Assembly (NCBI GenBank): GCA_043101835.1
Contig: JBICHM010000089.1
Span: forward strand, 1-17,386
DNA from: JBICHM01 sp043101835
GTDB taxonomy: Bacteria > Planctomycetota > Phycisphaerae > Phycisphaerales > UBA1924
Length of the DNA: 17,386 nucleotides
Reading direction: 5' to 3'
The notes beneath the pieces are model-generated. The model saw nothing but the letters and a program-made list of their open reading frames with translations. It did no database searches and was not told the DNA's origin. Made by a program: the position numbers and the translations under genes. Positions 5,006 through 13,021 of this stretch are shown one piece after another; within the stretch, counting starts at the first letter, position 1, and every line of letters begins with the position of its first letter.

Positions 5006-7438
5006 GTGACGCAGCACGCAGCAGAGCATGGAACGGATGGACTTCTCGCGGACCTGACCGATGCGCAGGCGCAGGCGGTGCGCCACGAGCGCGGGCCGCT
5101 CTTGATTCTCGCGGCGGCGGGGTCGGGCAAGACGCGCGTGATCACGCGACGCATCGCGATGCTGATCCATCGCGGCGTGCCGGGGTGGCGCATCTGCGCA
5201 CTGACCTTCACCAACAAGGCCGCCGGCGAGATGCGCGAGCGCATCGAGCACCTGCTCGGCGCGAACAGCCGGGCCGTTCGAGGCCTGACCGTCACCACCT
5301 TCCACAGCCTCTGCGCGCGCCTGCTGCGCCGCTACGCCGATATCGCTGGGCTGCCGGGTGTCGGGCCGGACTTCGTGATCTACGACTCCAGCGACCAGGC
5401 GGCGCTGATGAAGCGTGTGATCGGCGACCTCGGGCTGAATACAAGCAACTGGCCGGCGCGCGCGATGCTCGGGCAGGTCTCAAACGCCAAGAACGAGCTG
5501 CTCGATGCGCAGGCCTTCGAGAAGAACGCGGGCGACTTCTACAGCCGGAACATCGCGAAGATCTACACGGCGTACGAGCGGGCGCTGCGCCGGGCGAACG
5601 CGGTGGACTTCGACGACCTGCTGCTGCTGACCGCGCGCATGCTGCGCGAGTGCGAGCCGGCGCGCCAGGAGATCCAGGACCGCTGGCGTCACCTCCTGAT
5701 CGACGAGTACCAGGACACGAACCGCGCGCAGTTCGCGATCGCCTCGCAGCTGGTCGGGCTGGACCCGGGCGCCGAGGCGCCGAACGTGTGCGTGGTGGGC
5801 GATCCGGATCAGTCGATCTACGGCTGGCGCGGGGCGGACATCTCGAACATCCTCGAGTTCGAGCAGCGGTACCCGGGGGCGACGGTGATCGCGCTGGGGG
5901 AGAACTTCCGCAGCCGTGCGCCGATCCTCGGTGCGGCCGATGCGCTGATCAAGCACAACATCCAGCGGAAGGACAAGCCGCTCTTCACGCGGCGCGAGGG
6001 CGGCTCGGACGTCTCGGCGACGGTGTGCCGCGACGAGCGTCACGAGGCGTCGCTGGTGAGCGACTGGCTGCGGGCGCTGCACGACGGCGATGCGGGTCTG
6101 GCGACGGGCGACGAGGCGGTCGCGCCGGTGGCGTGGAAGGACATGGCGGTCTTCTACCGCACGAACGCCCTGAGCCGCGTGCTGGAAGATGCGCTCCGCG
6201 CCGACGGCGTGCCCTATGTGATCGCGCGGGGCACGGCGTTCTACGAGCGCGAGGAGATCAAGGATGCGCTCGCCTACCTGCGGGTGCTGGCGAACCCGGC
6301 CGACGATGTGTCGCTGCGCCGGATCATCAACAAGCCGACGCGCGGGATCGGGAAGGCGACGCTCGACGAGATCGATGCGCTGGCCGGGCGCGAGCAGACG
6401 CCGCTGATCGACGCGGTGCGGAACGCCGCCGCGTCGGGCGAATCCCTCGGCCTCACCGCGCGCGCGACGAACGCGCTGCAGAAGTTCCTCGCGATGTTCG
6501 ACGGCTGGCGCGAGACCTGCGAATACATGGGCGAGGAGGTCGTCGGCGACCTGGCGGAACTGGTCGAGCGCATCGTGCGCGAGAGCGGGCTGGAGAAGCA
6601 CTACCTCCAGAAGGCCACGCGCTCGGGCGAGCCCGGCGAAGAGAAGGCGGAGAACCTCGCCGAGCTGATCTCGAGCGCCGCGGAGTTCGCCGAGGGGTAC
6701 GACCCCACCGGCGACCCGGCGATGGAGACGCCCGACCTCGAGGAGCTCGACGAGATCCCCGACTTCGCGGCGGACCTCGCGGCTGACGCGAAGGCGGATG
6801 AGTTCGCCGGCCTGCCCCCCCTGCTCGGGATGCTGCGGGCGTATCTGGAATCGGTGGCGCTCGTCGCGGATGCGGACAAGGTGGACCCCAGCCAGGGCGC
6901 CGTCACGCTGATGACGCTGCACGCGGCGAAGGGGCTGGAGTTCGAAGCCGCGGCCGTCGTCGGCCTCGAAGAGGGCCTGCTGCCGCACGGGCGGTCGATC
7001 GAGAGCGAATCGGCGCTGGAAGAGGAGCGCCGGCTGCTGTTCGTCGGCATGACGCGCGCGATGGAGCGTCTGCTGCTGACCAGCGCGCGGTACCGCACGC
7101 ACCGCGGCGTGCACGAGCGGACAATCCCGAGCCGGTTCCTCGAGGAGCTGCCGCGCGAGCATGTGACGATGAGCGACCAGTCCGAGTCGTTCGAGGCCGG
7201 CTCGTGGGACGAGGGCTCATCGTCGATGGGCGACTGGTCGGGCGGAAACGACCCCGCGCAACCCGACGAACTCGACGGGCTGCGCGAGGGGTTGATGGTG
7301 CGTCACCCACGCTTCGGCGTCGGGAAGGTGGACGCGATCGTGAGCCGCGGCACGAACCCGCGCGTGCGGATCCTGTTCCGCGACGCGGGGCCGAAGACGA
7401 TCGTGCTGGGGTATGCGCCGCTGGAGCCGCTGGACTAG
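5006..7438 (+). CDS. pcrA: UvrD/PcrA-type superfamily 1 DNA helicase
   Basis: This ATP-driven 3'-5' DNA helicase acts in nucleotide excision and mismatch repair and in clearing stalled replication or recombination intermediates. With the GTG start it has 810 residues, slightly longer than the usual 720-780. All motifs are present in order: Q-motif LTDAQAQAV (17-25), Walker A AAAGSGKT (36-43), Ia TFTNKAAGEMRERI, motif II LLIDEYQDT with D233-E234, motif III GDPDQSIYGWRGAD from 265, motif IV ENFRS, motif V MTLHAAKGLEF, and motif VI FVGMTRA (679-685). The end (VRHPRFGVGKVDAIV, from about 765) is the Tudor-like RNA-polymerase-binding domain of PcrA/UvrD, which argues against Rep. Residues around 600-640 form an acidic insert. 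Its stop overlaps by four bases the stop of the convergent secreted-protein gene. The choice between uvrD and pcrA is a matter of naming. Confidence 0.95.
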   Translation: MTQHAAEHGTDGLLADLTDAQAQAVRHERGPLLILAAAGSGKTRVITRRIAMLIHRGVPGWRICALTFTNKAAGEMRERIEHLLGANSRAVRGLTVTTFHSLCARLLRRYADIAGLPGVGPDFVIYDSSDQAALMKRVIGDLGLNTSNWPARAMLGQVSNAKNELLDAQAFEKNAGDFYSRNIAKIYTAYERALRRANAVDFDDLLLLTARMLRECEPARQEIQDRWRHLLIDEYQDTNRAQFAIASQLVGLDPGAEAPNVCVVGDPDQSIYGWRGADISNILEFEQRYPGATVIALGENFRSRAPILGAADALIKHNIQRKDKPLFTRREGGSDVSATVCRDERHEASLVSDWLRALHDGDAGLATGDEAVAPVAWKDMAVFYRTNALSRVLEDALRADGVPYVIARGTAFYEREEIKDALAYLRVLANPADDVSLRRIINKPTRGIGKATLDEIDALAGREQTPLIDAVRNAAASGESLGLTARATNALQKFLAMFDGWRETCEYMGEEVVGDLAELVERIVRESGLEKHYLQKATRSGEPGEEKAENLAELISSAAEFAEGYDPTGDPAMETPDLEELDEIPDFAADLAADAKADEFAGLPPLLGMLRAYLESVALVADADKVDPSQGAVTLMTLHAAKGLEFEAAAVVGLEEGLLPHGRSIESESALEEERRLLFVGMTRAMERLLLTSARYRTHRGVHERTIPSRFLEELPREHVTMSDQSESFEAGSWDEGSSSMGDWSGGNDPAQPDELDGLREGLMVRHPRFGVGKVDAIVSRGTNPRVRILFRDAGPKTIVLGYAPLEPLD

Positions 7439-8205
7439 CGGCGCCGCCGGAGGACGCCGAGGGCGGCGAAGCCGAAGAGCGAGGCGGCGCCGGGCGTCGG
7501 CAGCGTGCGCATGCTGATGCGCAGCTGGAGGTCGCTGAGTTCGGTGATCTGGCTTGCGTCGCTGTCGCCGAACGCCTGGCCGTATGCGGAGCCGGAGAAG
7601 TCGATCGTGTAGACGCCGGGATCGAGGAGATCGCGGAAGCCGGCGGACACGCCGTCGGGGCCGCGTTCATCGAGTCGCAGGTTGTACTGGAAATCGGTGT
7701 TCTGGAAGTCGACGTTGACCATCCAGTTCACTTCGGCCGAGCCGGCGCTGGCGATGGCGGCCTCGAAATCGACGCCGCTGAAGTTCTCGATGTCGCGCAC
7801 GGCGAAGTCGAACTGCCCACTAAAGGCGACCTCCGCGGTGACGGACGACTGGGGGGCGACGGCGCGTCCGAAGAGGTCGATGTCCACGAAGAGGTCGAAG
7901 CCGTCAGGGCCGGCGTGAAGTCGGTTCGCGAGGCGAGCGCGGCTCGTCCCCGCGCTGGTGGCGAGTTCTGCGTCGGCGACGCCCTCGAGGAAGGCGGGCG
8001 TGAACGGATCGTCTGTCCGCGTATCGGCGCGCCAGACCCAATCGAGGCGATCCTCGCTCTGGCCTGCGCCCGAGGGCGCGAATGTCGCCGTCCGGGCTTC
8101 AGCGGTGAAGTCGGCGCGGAGCGGGGTGATGGCGCCAGGAGAGGCGCAGGCGAATGAGAGCGCAGCGACAGCGGCGGCGCAACGACGGATGGTGAATGCG
8201 TGCAT
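7435..8205 (-). CDS. Secreted protein with PEP-CTERM-like sorting tail
   Basis: This is a 256-residue exported protein of unknown function. The N-terminus (MHAFTIRRCAAAVAALSFACA) is a signal peptide with basic residues, a hydrophobic core and small residues near the cut. The C-terminus has LPTPGAASLF, then a hydrophobic stretch GFAALGVL and RRRR, the layout of PEP-CTERM sorting signals in which planctomycetes often replace PEP with PTPG or similar. Such tails are known to be handled by exosortases, which anchor or release surface proteins; no exosortase gene is in view. The body is rich in Asp and aromatics and looks like beta strands, as in many extracellular planctomycete proteins. The start at 8205 is chosen because GGAG lies six bases before the ATG; an in-frame TTG four codons upstream overlaps that site. 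It converges with the helicase. Substrate or partner is unknown. Confidence 0.85.
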   Translation of the reverse strand: MHAFTIRRCAAAVAALSFACASPGAITPLRADFTAEARTATFAPSGAGQSEDRLDWVWRADTRTDDPFTPAFLEGVADAELATSAGTSRARLANRLHAGPDGFDLFVDIDLFGRAVAPQSSVTAEVAFSGQFDFAVRDIENFSGVDFEAAIASAGSAEVNWMVNVDFQNTDFQYNLRLDERGPDGVSAGFRDLLDPGVYTIDFSGSAYGQAFGDSDASQITELSDLQLRISMRTLPTPGAASLFGFAALGVLRRRR

Positions 8206-8358
8206 CGATGACTCCAAATAAGCGCGCCGCTGTGCGGGCGGCGCTATCCCTGTGTGTGCGCACTGAGATTAGCGGCTGCGCGTGCGGGCGTTCCCACTGA
8301 TCCTGCGCGCGCACCCAAACCGAGCGCGCCGTTGGGGCGTCATTCGGTGTCGATCGGG

Positions 8359-9099
8359 CTACGCCGGCGCGCCGATGCGTTCGCAATAGTCGCTCAGCGT
8401 GTCGCGCTCGATCCAGATGGCGTCGCAGCAGGTGGAGCGCTGCTCGGGGCCGCCGCCGAAGATCTCCTGGATGCGGTAGAGGTCGAAGCCGCGGTCGCGG
8501 AGGAAGCGGTCGAGGTCGCCGAAGAGCGCGGCGTCTTCGTAGAGCTCGACGAGTTGCGCCTCGCTGTAGACCGCACGGACGCTCGTGCGCAGCAAGCGGT
8601 CGGCGCCCTTGAGCGCTTCGAGTTCAAAGCCCTGCAGATCGAGCTTGAGGAAGTCGATGCGATCGACGCCCTGCTCGTCGGACCAGTCGTCGAGCGTGAC
8701 AACGGGAACCGTCTCGGTGCGCCGGAGCGTCACTTTCTCGCCGTGGTAGCCGTGGAGTCGGTTGGCGGCCGTGAGAATGCTCGACGTGCCGGTGCAGCCG
8801 TTGACCCGGATCTCGAGTTCGTCAGGGGCGCCACCGAGGGCGGCGTGGACGGCGGTGGCGCGCGGCTCGTCGGCGAGGGCGCTCGCGAGCTGGTCGAAGG
8901 TCTCGCGGACGGGCTCGAACGCGTAGATGGTGGCGGCGGGGAATGCGCCGAGCAGGCGACGCGTGACGCGTCCGATGTGGGCGCCGCCGTCGACGATGAC
9001 CAGGGGCTCCGTCGCGCCGAGGATGGCGCCGACGGCCTCGTAGGCGTCGGTGGCGAAGAGCTGGGTGGGCGGCGTGAACGAGGGCGCGGCGGTGGTCAT
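8359..9099 (-). CDS. FkbM-family SAM-dependent methyltransferase
   Basis: The 246-residue protein transfers a methyl group from S-adenosylmethionine, probably to a sugar hydroxyl, as FkbM relatives do in natural products and surface glycans. The SAM-binding motif I is VIVDGGAHIG (34-43), followed by the acidic loop IYAFEPV (58-64). The family hallmark IDFLKLDLQGFELEALKGA is present (usually IDxLKIDVEGxExxVLxGA; here Q replaces the common E). No signal peptide or membrane segment is seen. The start at 9099 is chosen because conserved sequence begins about 20-30 residues later; no clear ribosome binding site precedes it, and TTG at 9180 would put the start inside a hairpin. It follows pdhC by 109 bases on the same strand with a terminator-like hairpin between, so it is likely a separate unit. 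No glycosyltransferase neighbours help define the substrate. Confidence 0.88.
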   Translation of the reverse strand: MTTAAPSFTPPTQLFATDAYEAVGAILGATEPLVIVDGGAHIGRVTRRLLGAFPAATIYAFEPVRETFDQLASALADEPRATAVHAALGGAPDELEIRVNGCTGTSSILTAANRLHGYHGEKVTLRRTETVPVVTLDDWSDEQGVDRIDFLKLDLQGFELEALKGADRLLRTSVRAVYSEAQLVELYEDAALFGDLDRFLRDRGFDLYRIQEIFGGGPEQRSTCCDAIWIERDTLSDYCERIGAPA

Positions 9100-9171
9100 G
9101 CCGGGAGAGTCGGTCCCGGCGCGCGATCGGGTGCAGTAATGCCGGTCCAACGCGTTGATTCGAGAGCACGG

Positions 9172-9197
9172 CGCCGGCAAACAAAGCCTTGCCGGCG
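9172..9197 (-). terminator. Terminator-like hairpin after pdhC
   Basis: CGCCGGCAA (9172-9180) and TTGCCGGCG (9189-9197) form a perfect nine-base stem with an eight-base loop, beginning 11 bases after the pdhC stop codon on the minus strand. Only scattered T residues follow, so it may be a factor-assisted or processing hairpin and not a strict intrinsic terminator. Confidence 0.55.
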
Positions 9198-9208
9198 GAA
9201 CACAACCG

Positions 9209-10522
9209 TCACACGAGCAGCGTCGCCGGGTGCTCGAGGAACTGCTTCACCGTGGTGAGGTACTCGGCGGCCATGGCGCCGTCGATCACGCGGTGGTCGC
9301 TGGACATGGTCATCTGCATCTCGTGGCCGACGACGATCTGGCCGTCGCGGACGACGGGCTTCTCGACGGCGCCGCCGACGGCGAGGATGGCGCTGTTCGG
9401 CGGGTTGATGATGGCGGTGAAGTGCTCGACGCCGTACATGCCGAGGTTGCTAATGGTGAAGGTGCTGTCGGCCATCTCCTCGACGGTGAGGCCCTTGCTG
9501 CGGGCCTTCTCGGCGAGGCGCTTGGTGTCGGCGGAGATCTGGCGAAGCCCCATGCGGTCGGCGCTGCGGAGCGTCGCGACAACGAGGCCGCCGCCCTTCG
9601 ACGCATCGAGCGCGATGGCGACGCCGACATTCACCTCGCCGTTGATCTGGATGGCGTCGCCCTTCCAGCTGCTGTTGACGAAGGGGTGCTGATGCATGGC
9701 CAGCGCGCAGGCGCGGACGAGGAAGTCGTTCACGCTGAGCTTGACGCCCTGCTCCTGCAGCTGCTCGTTGAGCTGCTTGCGCAGCGCGAGCAGCGGGTCC
9801 ATGTTGACCGCGAGGGTGACCTGGTAGTGCGGGACGGTCGTCTTGCTCTCGACGAGGCGCTTGGCGATCGTCTTGCGCATGTTCGACAGGGAGACGGACT
9901 TCGCCTCGAGGCGCTCCGCCGGCGCCATGGCGGGCGCCGGGGCGGCCTGCTGCGCGGGGGCGCTCGCGCCGGAGGCGGCGGCTTCGACATCCTTCTTCAC
10001 GATGCGACCCGAGGGTCCGCTGCCCTCGATGCGGGAGAGATCGACGCCCTTCTCCTCGGCGACCTTCCTTGCCAGCGGGCTGGCGAAGATGCGCCCGTTG
10101 CCCGATCGGGCGCTCGCCTCACCGCCTGACGGCGCGGCGCCATTGCGCTCGGTGGAGGCGGGCTCGGTCGCAGTCGCGCTCGAGGATTCGGAGGAGGACG
10201 CATCGTCGGCGCCCTCGGCCTTCGCCTTCGGAGCGCCGGACGCCGCGCCCTCGGCGGCCTTCGCGGCGTCGGCTGCGTCCTCGCCCTCCTCGGCGAGCAC
10301 GGCGATGAGCTTGCCGACCTCGACGGAGTCGCCTTCGCCGGCGACGATCTTCGCGATCGTGCCGTCGTCGTAGGCCTGAAGCTCCATGGTGGCCTTGTCG
10401 GTCTCGATGTCGGCGAGCACATCGCCGGCGGAGACCTCGTCGCCCTCCTTGACGTTCCACTTGATGACGGTGCCCACCTCCATGGTGTCGCTGAGGCGGG
10501 GCATGGTGATTTCGATGGGCAT
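9209..10522 (-). CDS. pdhC: Pyruvate dehydrogenase E2, dihydrolipoamide acetyltransferase
   Basis: This 437-residue core subunit of the pyruvate dehydrogenase complex passes the acetyl group from E1 via lipoyl-lysine to coenzyme A. One lipoyl domain occupies residues 1-80 with K43 in ETDKATMEL as the lipoylation site. A flexible Ala/Ser/Glu linker runs to about 142. The peripheral subunit-binding domain follows (RIFASPLARKVAEEKGVDL to GRIVKKDV, 144-179), then a second Ala/Pro linker. The catalytic domain ends with H410 and D414 in SSDHRVIDGAM, the acetyltransferase active site. The start MPIEITMPRLSDTMEVG is the conserved family start; the frame is open further upstream without similarity. 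A 2-oxoglutarate or branched-chain E2 cannot be wholly excluded, but the pdhAB pair 2.5 kb away fits pyruvate. It stands apart from pdhAB with its own candidate -10 element. E3 is absent from the window. Confidence 0.94.
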   Translation of the reverse strand: MPIEITMPRLSDTMEVGTVIKWNVKEGDEVSAGDVLADIETDKATMELQAYDDGTIAKIVAGEGDSVEVGKLIAVLAEEGEDAADAAKAAEGAASGAPKAKAEGADDASSSESSSATATEPASTERNGAAPSGGEASARSGNGRIFASPLARKVAEEKGVDLSRIEGSGPSGRIVKKDVEAAASGASAPAQQAAPAPAMAPAERLEAKSVSLSNMRKTIAKRLVESKTTVPHYQVTLAVNMDPLLALRKQLNEQLQEQGVKLSVNDFLVRACALAMHQHPFVNSSWKGDAIQINGEVNVGVAIALDASKGGGLVVATLRSADRMGLRQISADTKRLAEKARSKGLTVEEMADSTFTISNLGMYGVEHFTAIINPPNSAILAVGGAVEKPVVRDGQIVVGHEMQMTMSSDHRVIDGAMAAEYLTTVKQFLEHPATLLV

Positions 10523-10562
10523 ACGCGTCGCTCGCGGGGGGTCAGGGGTCTCGGGAAGCCCC

Positions 10563-10568
10563 AGTATA
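10563..10568 (-). promoter_or_regulatory. Candidate -10 element for pdhC
   Basis: TATACT, five of six matches to the sigma-70 -10 consensus, stands in a very GC-rich gap between the tlpA-like stop and the pdhC start. Transcription would begin near 10556 with a leader of about 34 bases. No recognisable -35 hexamer lies 16-18 bases upstream. Confidence 0.35.
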
Positions 10569-10575
10569 CGACCCG

Positions 10576-10594
10576 CGCCCGGCGCCGACGGGCG
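10576..10594 (-). repeat. Short hairpin after the TlpA-like gene
   Basis: CGCCCG (10576-10581) and CGGGCG (10589-10594) are perfect arms around a seven-base loop. The hairpin starts two bases after the stop codon of the TlpA-like gene on the minus strand, with no T-run behind it. It may be a weak terminator or chance GC-rich symmetry. It would separate this gene from the candidate pdhC promoter. Confidence 0.3.
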
Positions 10595-10595
10595 T

Positions 10596-11531
10596 CTAGT
10601 TCCCCTCGAGTGCGGCCTCGTACCGCTGCAGAGTGCTCGTGTAGTAGCCCACCCATGAGCCATCCTCGGGTTCCAGGTCGAGCGCCCGTCGCTCGAGCTC
10701 CACCGCCCGCGCCACCTCGCCCTGCTCGAAGGCGATCATGCCGAGCACATGCAGCGGGAAGGCCTGGGTCTCGCCGGAGAGATCGAACGCGCGCGACGCC
10801 AGGTCGGCGGCGAGCCCGAGGTCGCGATCCCGGATCTGCCCGTCAGCGTTGAGTGTGATGGTCCAGGCGATCGAGTTGAGCTTCTCCCAGTCGTCGCCCG
10901 CCGCGTCGACGGCATCCTCCCAGCGCTGCTCGGCGATGAGCTCGTCGAAGGTCTCGCCGGCCGTCAGCCGGGCCTCGAAGGTCTCGCGCCAGGGCGCCGG
11001 GTCCCACGCGCCGGCCACGACCTGTTCGAGCACGCCGGGGAGGTCGTCCACCTTGGGATGGCCGATCCAGACGATCTCGCCGTCGCGATCGATGATGACC
11101 GACTGCGGGATGGAGTACTCGCTCATCGCTTCGAGCACGCCCAGGCGCACGGAGGCGTCCGGATCGGTCGCGACGGTGAAGCGCATGCGGTCCGTGTGCG
11201 TCTGGTCCTTGAAGGGCCTGTTGAGGAATGGCTCCACCGTCTCGAGCGGCTCATCGGAGAGCGCGACGACGATCACCCCGTCTTCGGCGTACCGCTCCTG
11301 CAGTTCGCTGATCTCGGGGAAGCCGGCGATGCATGGCGCGCACCAGGTGGCCCAGAAGTCGATGACGTAGATATTCCCATCGCCGGGCGTGAGGGCGGAG
11401 ACGCCGCTGGGGGACTTCACCCAGTGCGCGATGTCCATCGCGGGCGCGGCGTCGCCGATGCGCAGCGACGGGTGTTCGGCGTCGGGCGAAGCCGCGAGTG
11501 TCGCGGCGACGAGCATGGCGGTGATCAGCAT
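10596..11531 (-). CDS. Exported TlpA-like thioredoxin with helical C-terminal domain
   Basis: The 311-residue protein begins with a short signal peptide (MLITAMLVAATLAASPDA), so it acts outside the cytoplasm. Residues 20-175 form a TlpA/ResA-type thioredoxin fold: FWATWCAPC with the redox pair C64 and C67, the usual alkyl-hydroperoxide-reductase-like insert VVALSDEPLETVEPFL, and cis-proline P142 in EYSIPQSVIIDRDG. The remaining 130 residues are helical and look TPR-like (NSIAWTITLN, then AFPLHVLGMIAFEQGEVARA). Similar extensions occur in planctomycete thioredoxin-like proteins. The expected job is reduction or exchange of disulfides in exported proteins, possibly in cytochrome maturation; the partner is not known. 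The start at 11531 is supported by AGGGGA seven bases upstream. It is divergent from the EreA/ChaN-like gene across 149 bases and precedes pdhC by 73 bases. Confidence 0.9.
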   Translation of the reverse strand: MLITAMLVAATLAASPDAEHPSLRIGDAAPAMDIAHWVKSPSGVSALTPGDGNIYVIDFWATWCAPCIAGFPEISELQERYAEDGVIVVALSDEPLETVEPFLNRPFKDQTHTDRMRFTVATDPDASVRLGVLEAMSEYSIPQSVIIDRDGEIVWIGHPKVDDLPGVLEQVVAGAWDPAPWRETFEARLTAGETFDELIAEQRWEDAVDAAGDDWEKLNSIAWTITLNADGQIRDRDLGLAADLASRAFDLSGETQAFPLHVLGMIAFEQGEVARAVELERRALDLEPEDGSWVGYYTSTLQRYEAALEGN

Positions 11532-11592
11532 CGAGTTTTCCCCTGGAAGTGTCGGAACGGCCGATGCGGCGCGTCCTCCACCTCGTATTCCA

Positions 11593-11609
11593 CCGCGCCG
11601 ACGGCGCGG
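11593..11609. repeat. Palindrome midway between two divergent exported-protein genes
   Basis: CCGCGCC (11593-11599), GAC, GGCGCGG (11603-11609) form a perfect seven-base inverted repeat with a three-base centre. It lies near the middle of the 149-base gap between the TlpA-like gene and the EreA/ChaN-like gene, where one operator could control both. Chance symmetry is possible at this G+C. Confidence 0.3.
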
Positions 11610-11680
11610 ATGCACACAGATGGGGGCCGAGTCGGATGAGATGTCTCAATCACGGGTTTTCCACCGGTCGGAAGCGCTCG

Positions 11681-13021
11681 ATGCGATGCGTTCGAGGCTT
11701 CAGCGTTCACGCTGCGCTCTGGATGAGCGCGCTGTTCATGGCGCTTGCGGCCGGAGCCCAGCCCGGGCCGCCCGAATATTTCCAGGAGGTCGCCAACGCG
11801 GTGCAGCGCGGCGTGGAATCGGTGTTCCTTCCTGAAGGTGAGGCCGTGAACTACGCAGGGGCGTCGGTGGAGGTCGAGCGCCTGTATCACGCCTATGCCG
11901 ATGACGCCGACCGGTTCGGCGTCTTTGCGCAGGTTGCGCCACCGTGGATGGCGGCGACAGGACGTCTGACGCTCGCGCAGGAGGTCTGGGACGCGCAGGG
12001 GCGCGCGGTCTCGGCGCCTGCAGCGCCGGCGGATCTCGAGGCGGTTGATGCGCTCGAGGCAATCGTCGACGCGTCGCGCGGGCGGCGGGTGGTGATGCTC
12101 AACGAAGCGCACCACGTGCCCATGCACCGCGCGTTCGGGCGACGCATCGTCAAGGCCCTCGCAGCGGAGGGCTTCACGCACCTGGCGGTCGAGGGGCTCG
12201 CCAACGAGGCGGCGCCGAACTTCGTGAACGACACGGTCGCGAGTGGACGGCCCACCGTGACCGGCGGGTTCTATGTGCGCGAGCCGATGTTCGGCGAGCT
12301 GCTGCGCGCCGCGATCGACGCGGGCATGACGCTCGTGCCGTACGAGACGACGGATCGCGCGCCGAGGGCGACGCCGGCCGAGTCGATCAACGCGCGCGAC
12401 GCGGCCCAGGCGAAGGCGATCAGCGCGGTGCTGGAGGCAGATCCCGACGCGCGCGTGCTCATCTTCTGCGGCTACTCCCACCTGACCGAGTCGCCGAGCA
12501 TGATGGGCGACGACGAACTGCGCTGGCTCGCCTGTCGACTGCGCGATGCGCTAAGCATCGATCCCCTGACGATCAGCCAGACGCAGTACACCCCCACTTC
12601 GTCGCCCGAGCACGATGCGGAGGCGTACGGCGATCTAATCAATCGATTTGGGCCCGAGGACGTCATTGCGCTCCGCGATGCCGCGGGCGCGCTGTGGTCG
12701 CCGATGCCGGGGTCGTTCGACATCGCGGTCGTGCACCCGCGCCTGCAGGATGCCGAGGGCCGGCCGGGGTACATGCTGCTGGGCGGCGAGCGGATGCTCG
12801 CGACGATTCCGAACGCCCGGCTCGACGGCGACGAACGGGTCTTCGTGCAGGCGATCCCGGCAGGCGAAGACCCCGCCGACGCCGTGCCGGTGGACCAGCG
12901 CTGGATCGGGCCGGAGGACGACGCGACGCTGGCGTTGTGCCCGGGGGCGTATCTGATTCGCATCTACGACAGTGAGGCGACGCTTATGCGCGAGGAGCAG
13001 ATCGTGGTGGGCGGGGAGTGA
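11681..13021 (+). CDS. Exported protein with EreA/ChaN-like domain
   Basis: The 446-residue protein starts with a signal peptide (MRCVRGFSVHAALWMSALFM, then ALAAGAQ). Residues 135-270 carry the pattern of the erythromycin-esterase/ChaN-like superfamily: VVMLNEAHHVPMHR with E142, H144 and H145, GFTHLAVEGL with E171, a helix starting RDAAQAKAI, and VLIFCGYSHL with H267. Known members include haem-binding ChaN and macrolide esterase EreA; their shared His/Glu set binds a metal or activates water. Residues 30-120 and 330-446 are not assigned; the last 60 look like a beta sandwich. I chose ATG 11681 because it begins the signal peptide and follows GGAAG. Upstream in-frame starts would bury the signal peptide. 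The stop at 13021 directly abuts the convergent pdhB stop. Substrate is unknown; antibiotic resistance should not be assumed. Confidence 0.75.
   Translation: MRCVRGFSVHAALWMSALFMALAAGAQPGPPEYFQEVANAVQRGVESVFLPEGEAVNYAGASVEVERLYHAYADDADRFGVFAQVAPPWMAATGRLTLAQEVWDAQGRAVSAPAAPADLEAVDALEAIVDASRGRRVVMLNEAHHVPMHRAFGRRIVKALAAEGFTHLAVEGLANEAAPNFVNDTVASGRPTVTGGFYVREPMFGELLRAAIDAGMTLVPYETTDRAPRATPAESINARDAAQAKAISAVLEADPDARVLIFCGYSHLTESPSMMGDDELRWLACRLRDALSIDPLTISQTQYTPTSSPEHDAEAYGDLINRFGPEDVIALRDAAGALWSPMPGSFDIAVVHPRLQDAEGRPGYMLLGGERMLATIPNARLDGDERVFVQAIPAGEDPADAVPVDQRWIGPEDDATLALCPGAYLIRIYDSEATLMREEQIVVGGE

Noticed and set aside
3946..5298. dCTP deaminase as a 450-residue fusion with an N-terminal domain
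   Set aside because: The 260 residues before MSVLCDSQ are Arg/Pro/Gly-rich without similarity, run into the helicase coding region and are not part of the family.
4564..6786. Plus-strand 740-residue open frame overlapping the helicase
   Set aside because: Its product is Arg/Ala/Gly-rich, and the overlapping frame holds all helicase motifs.
5480..7162. Minus-strand 560-residue open frame inside the helicase gene
   Set aside because: It has no recognisable domain and is antisense to a fully conserved helicase.
11681..13021. Calling the EreA/ChaN-like protein a macrolide resistance enzyme
   Set aside because: Only the superfamily core is visible; the length, flanking regions and context give no support for erythromycin as substrate.
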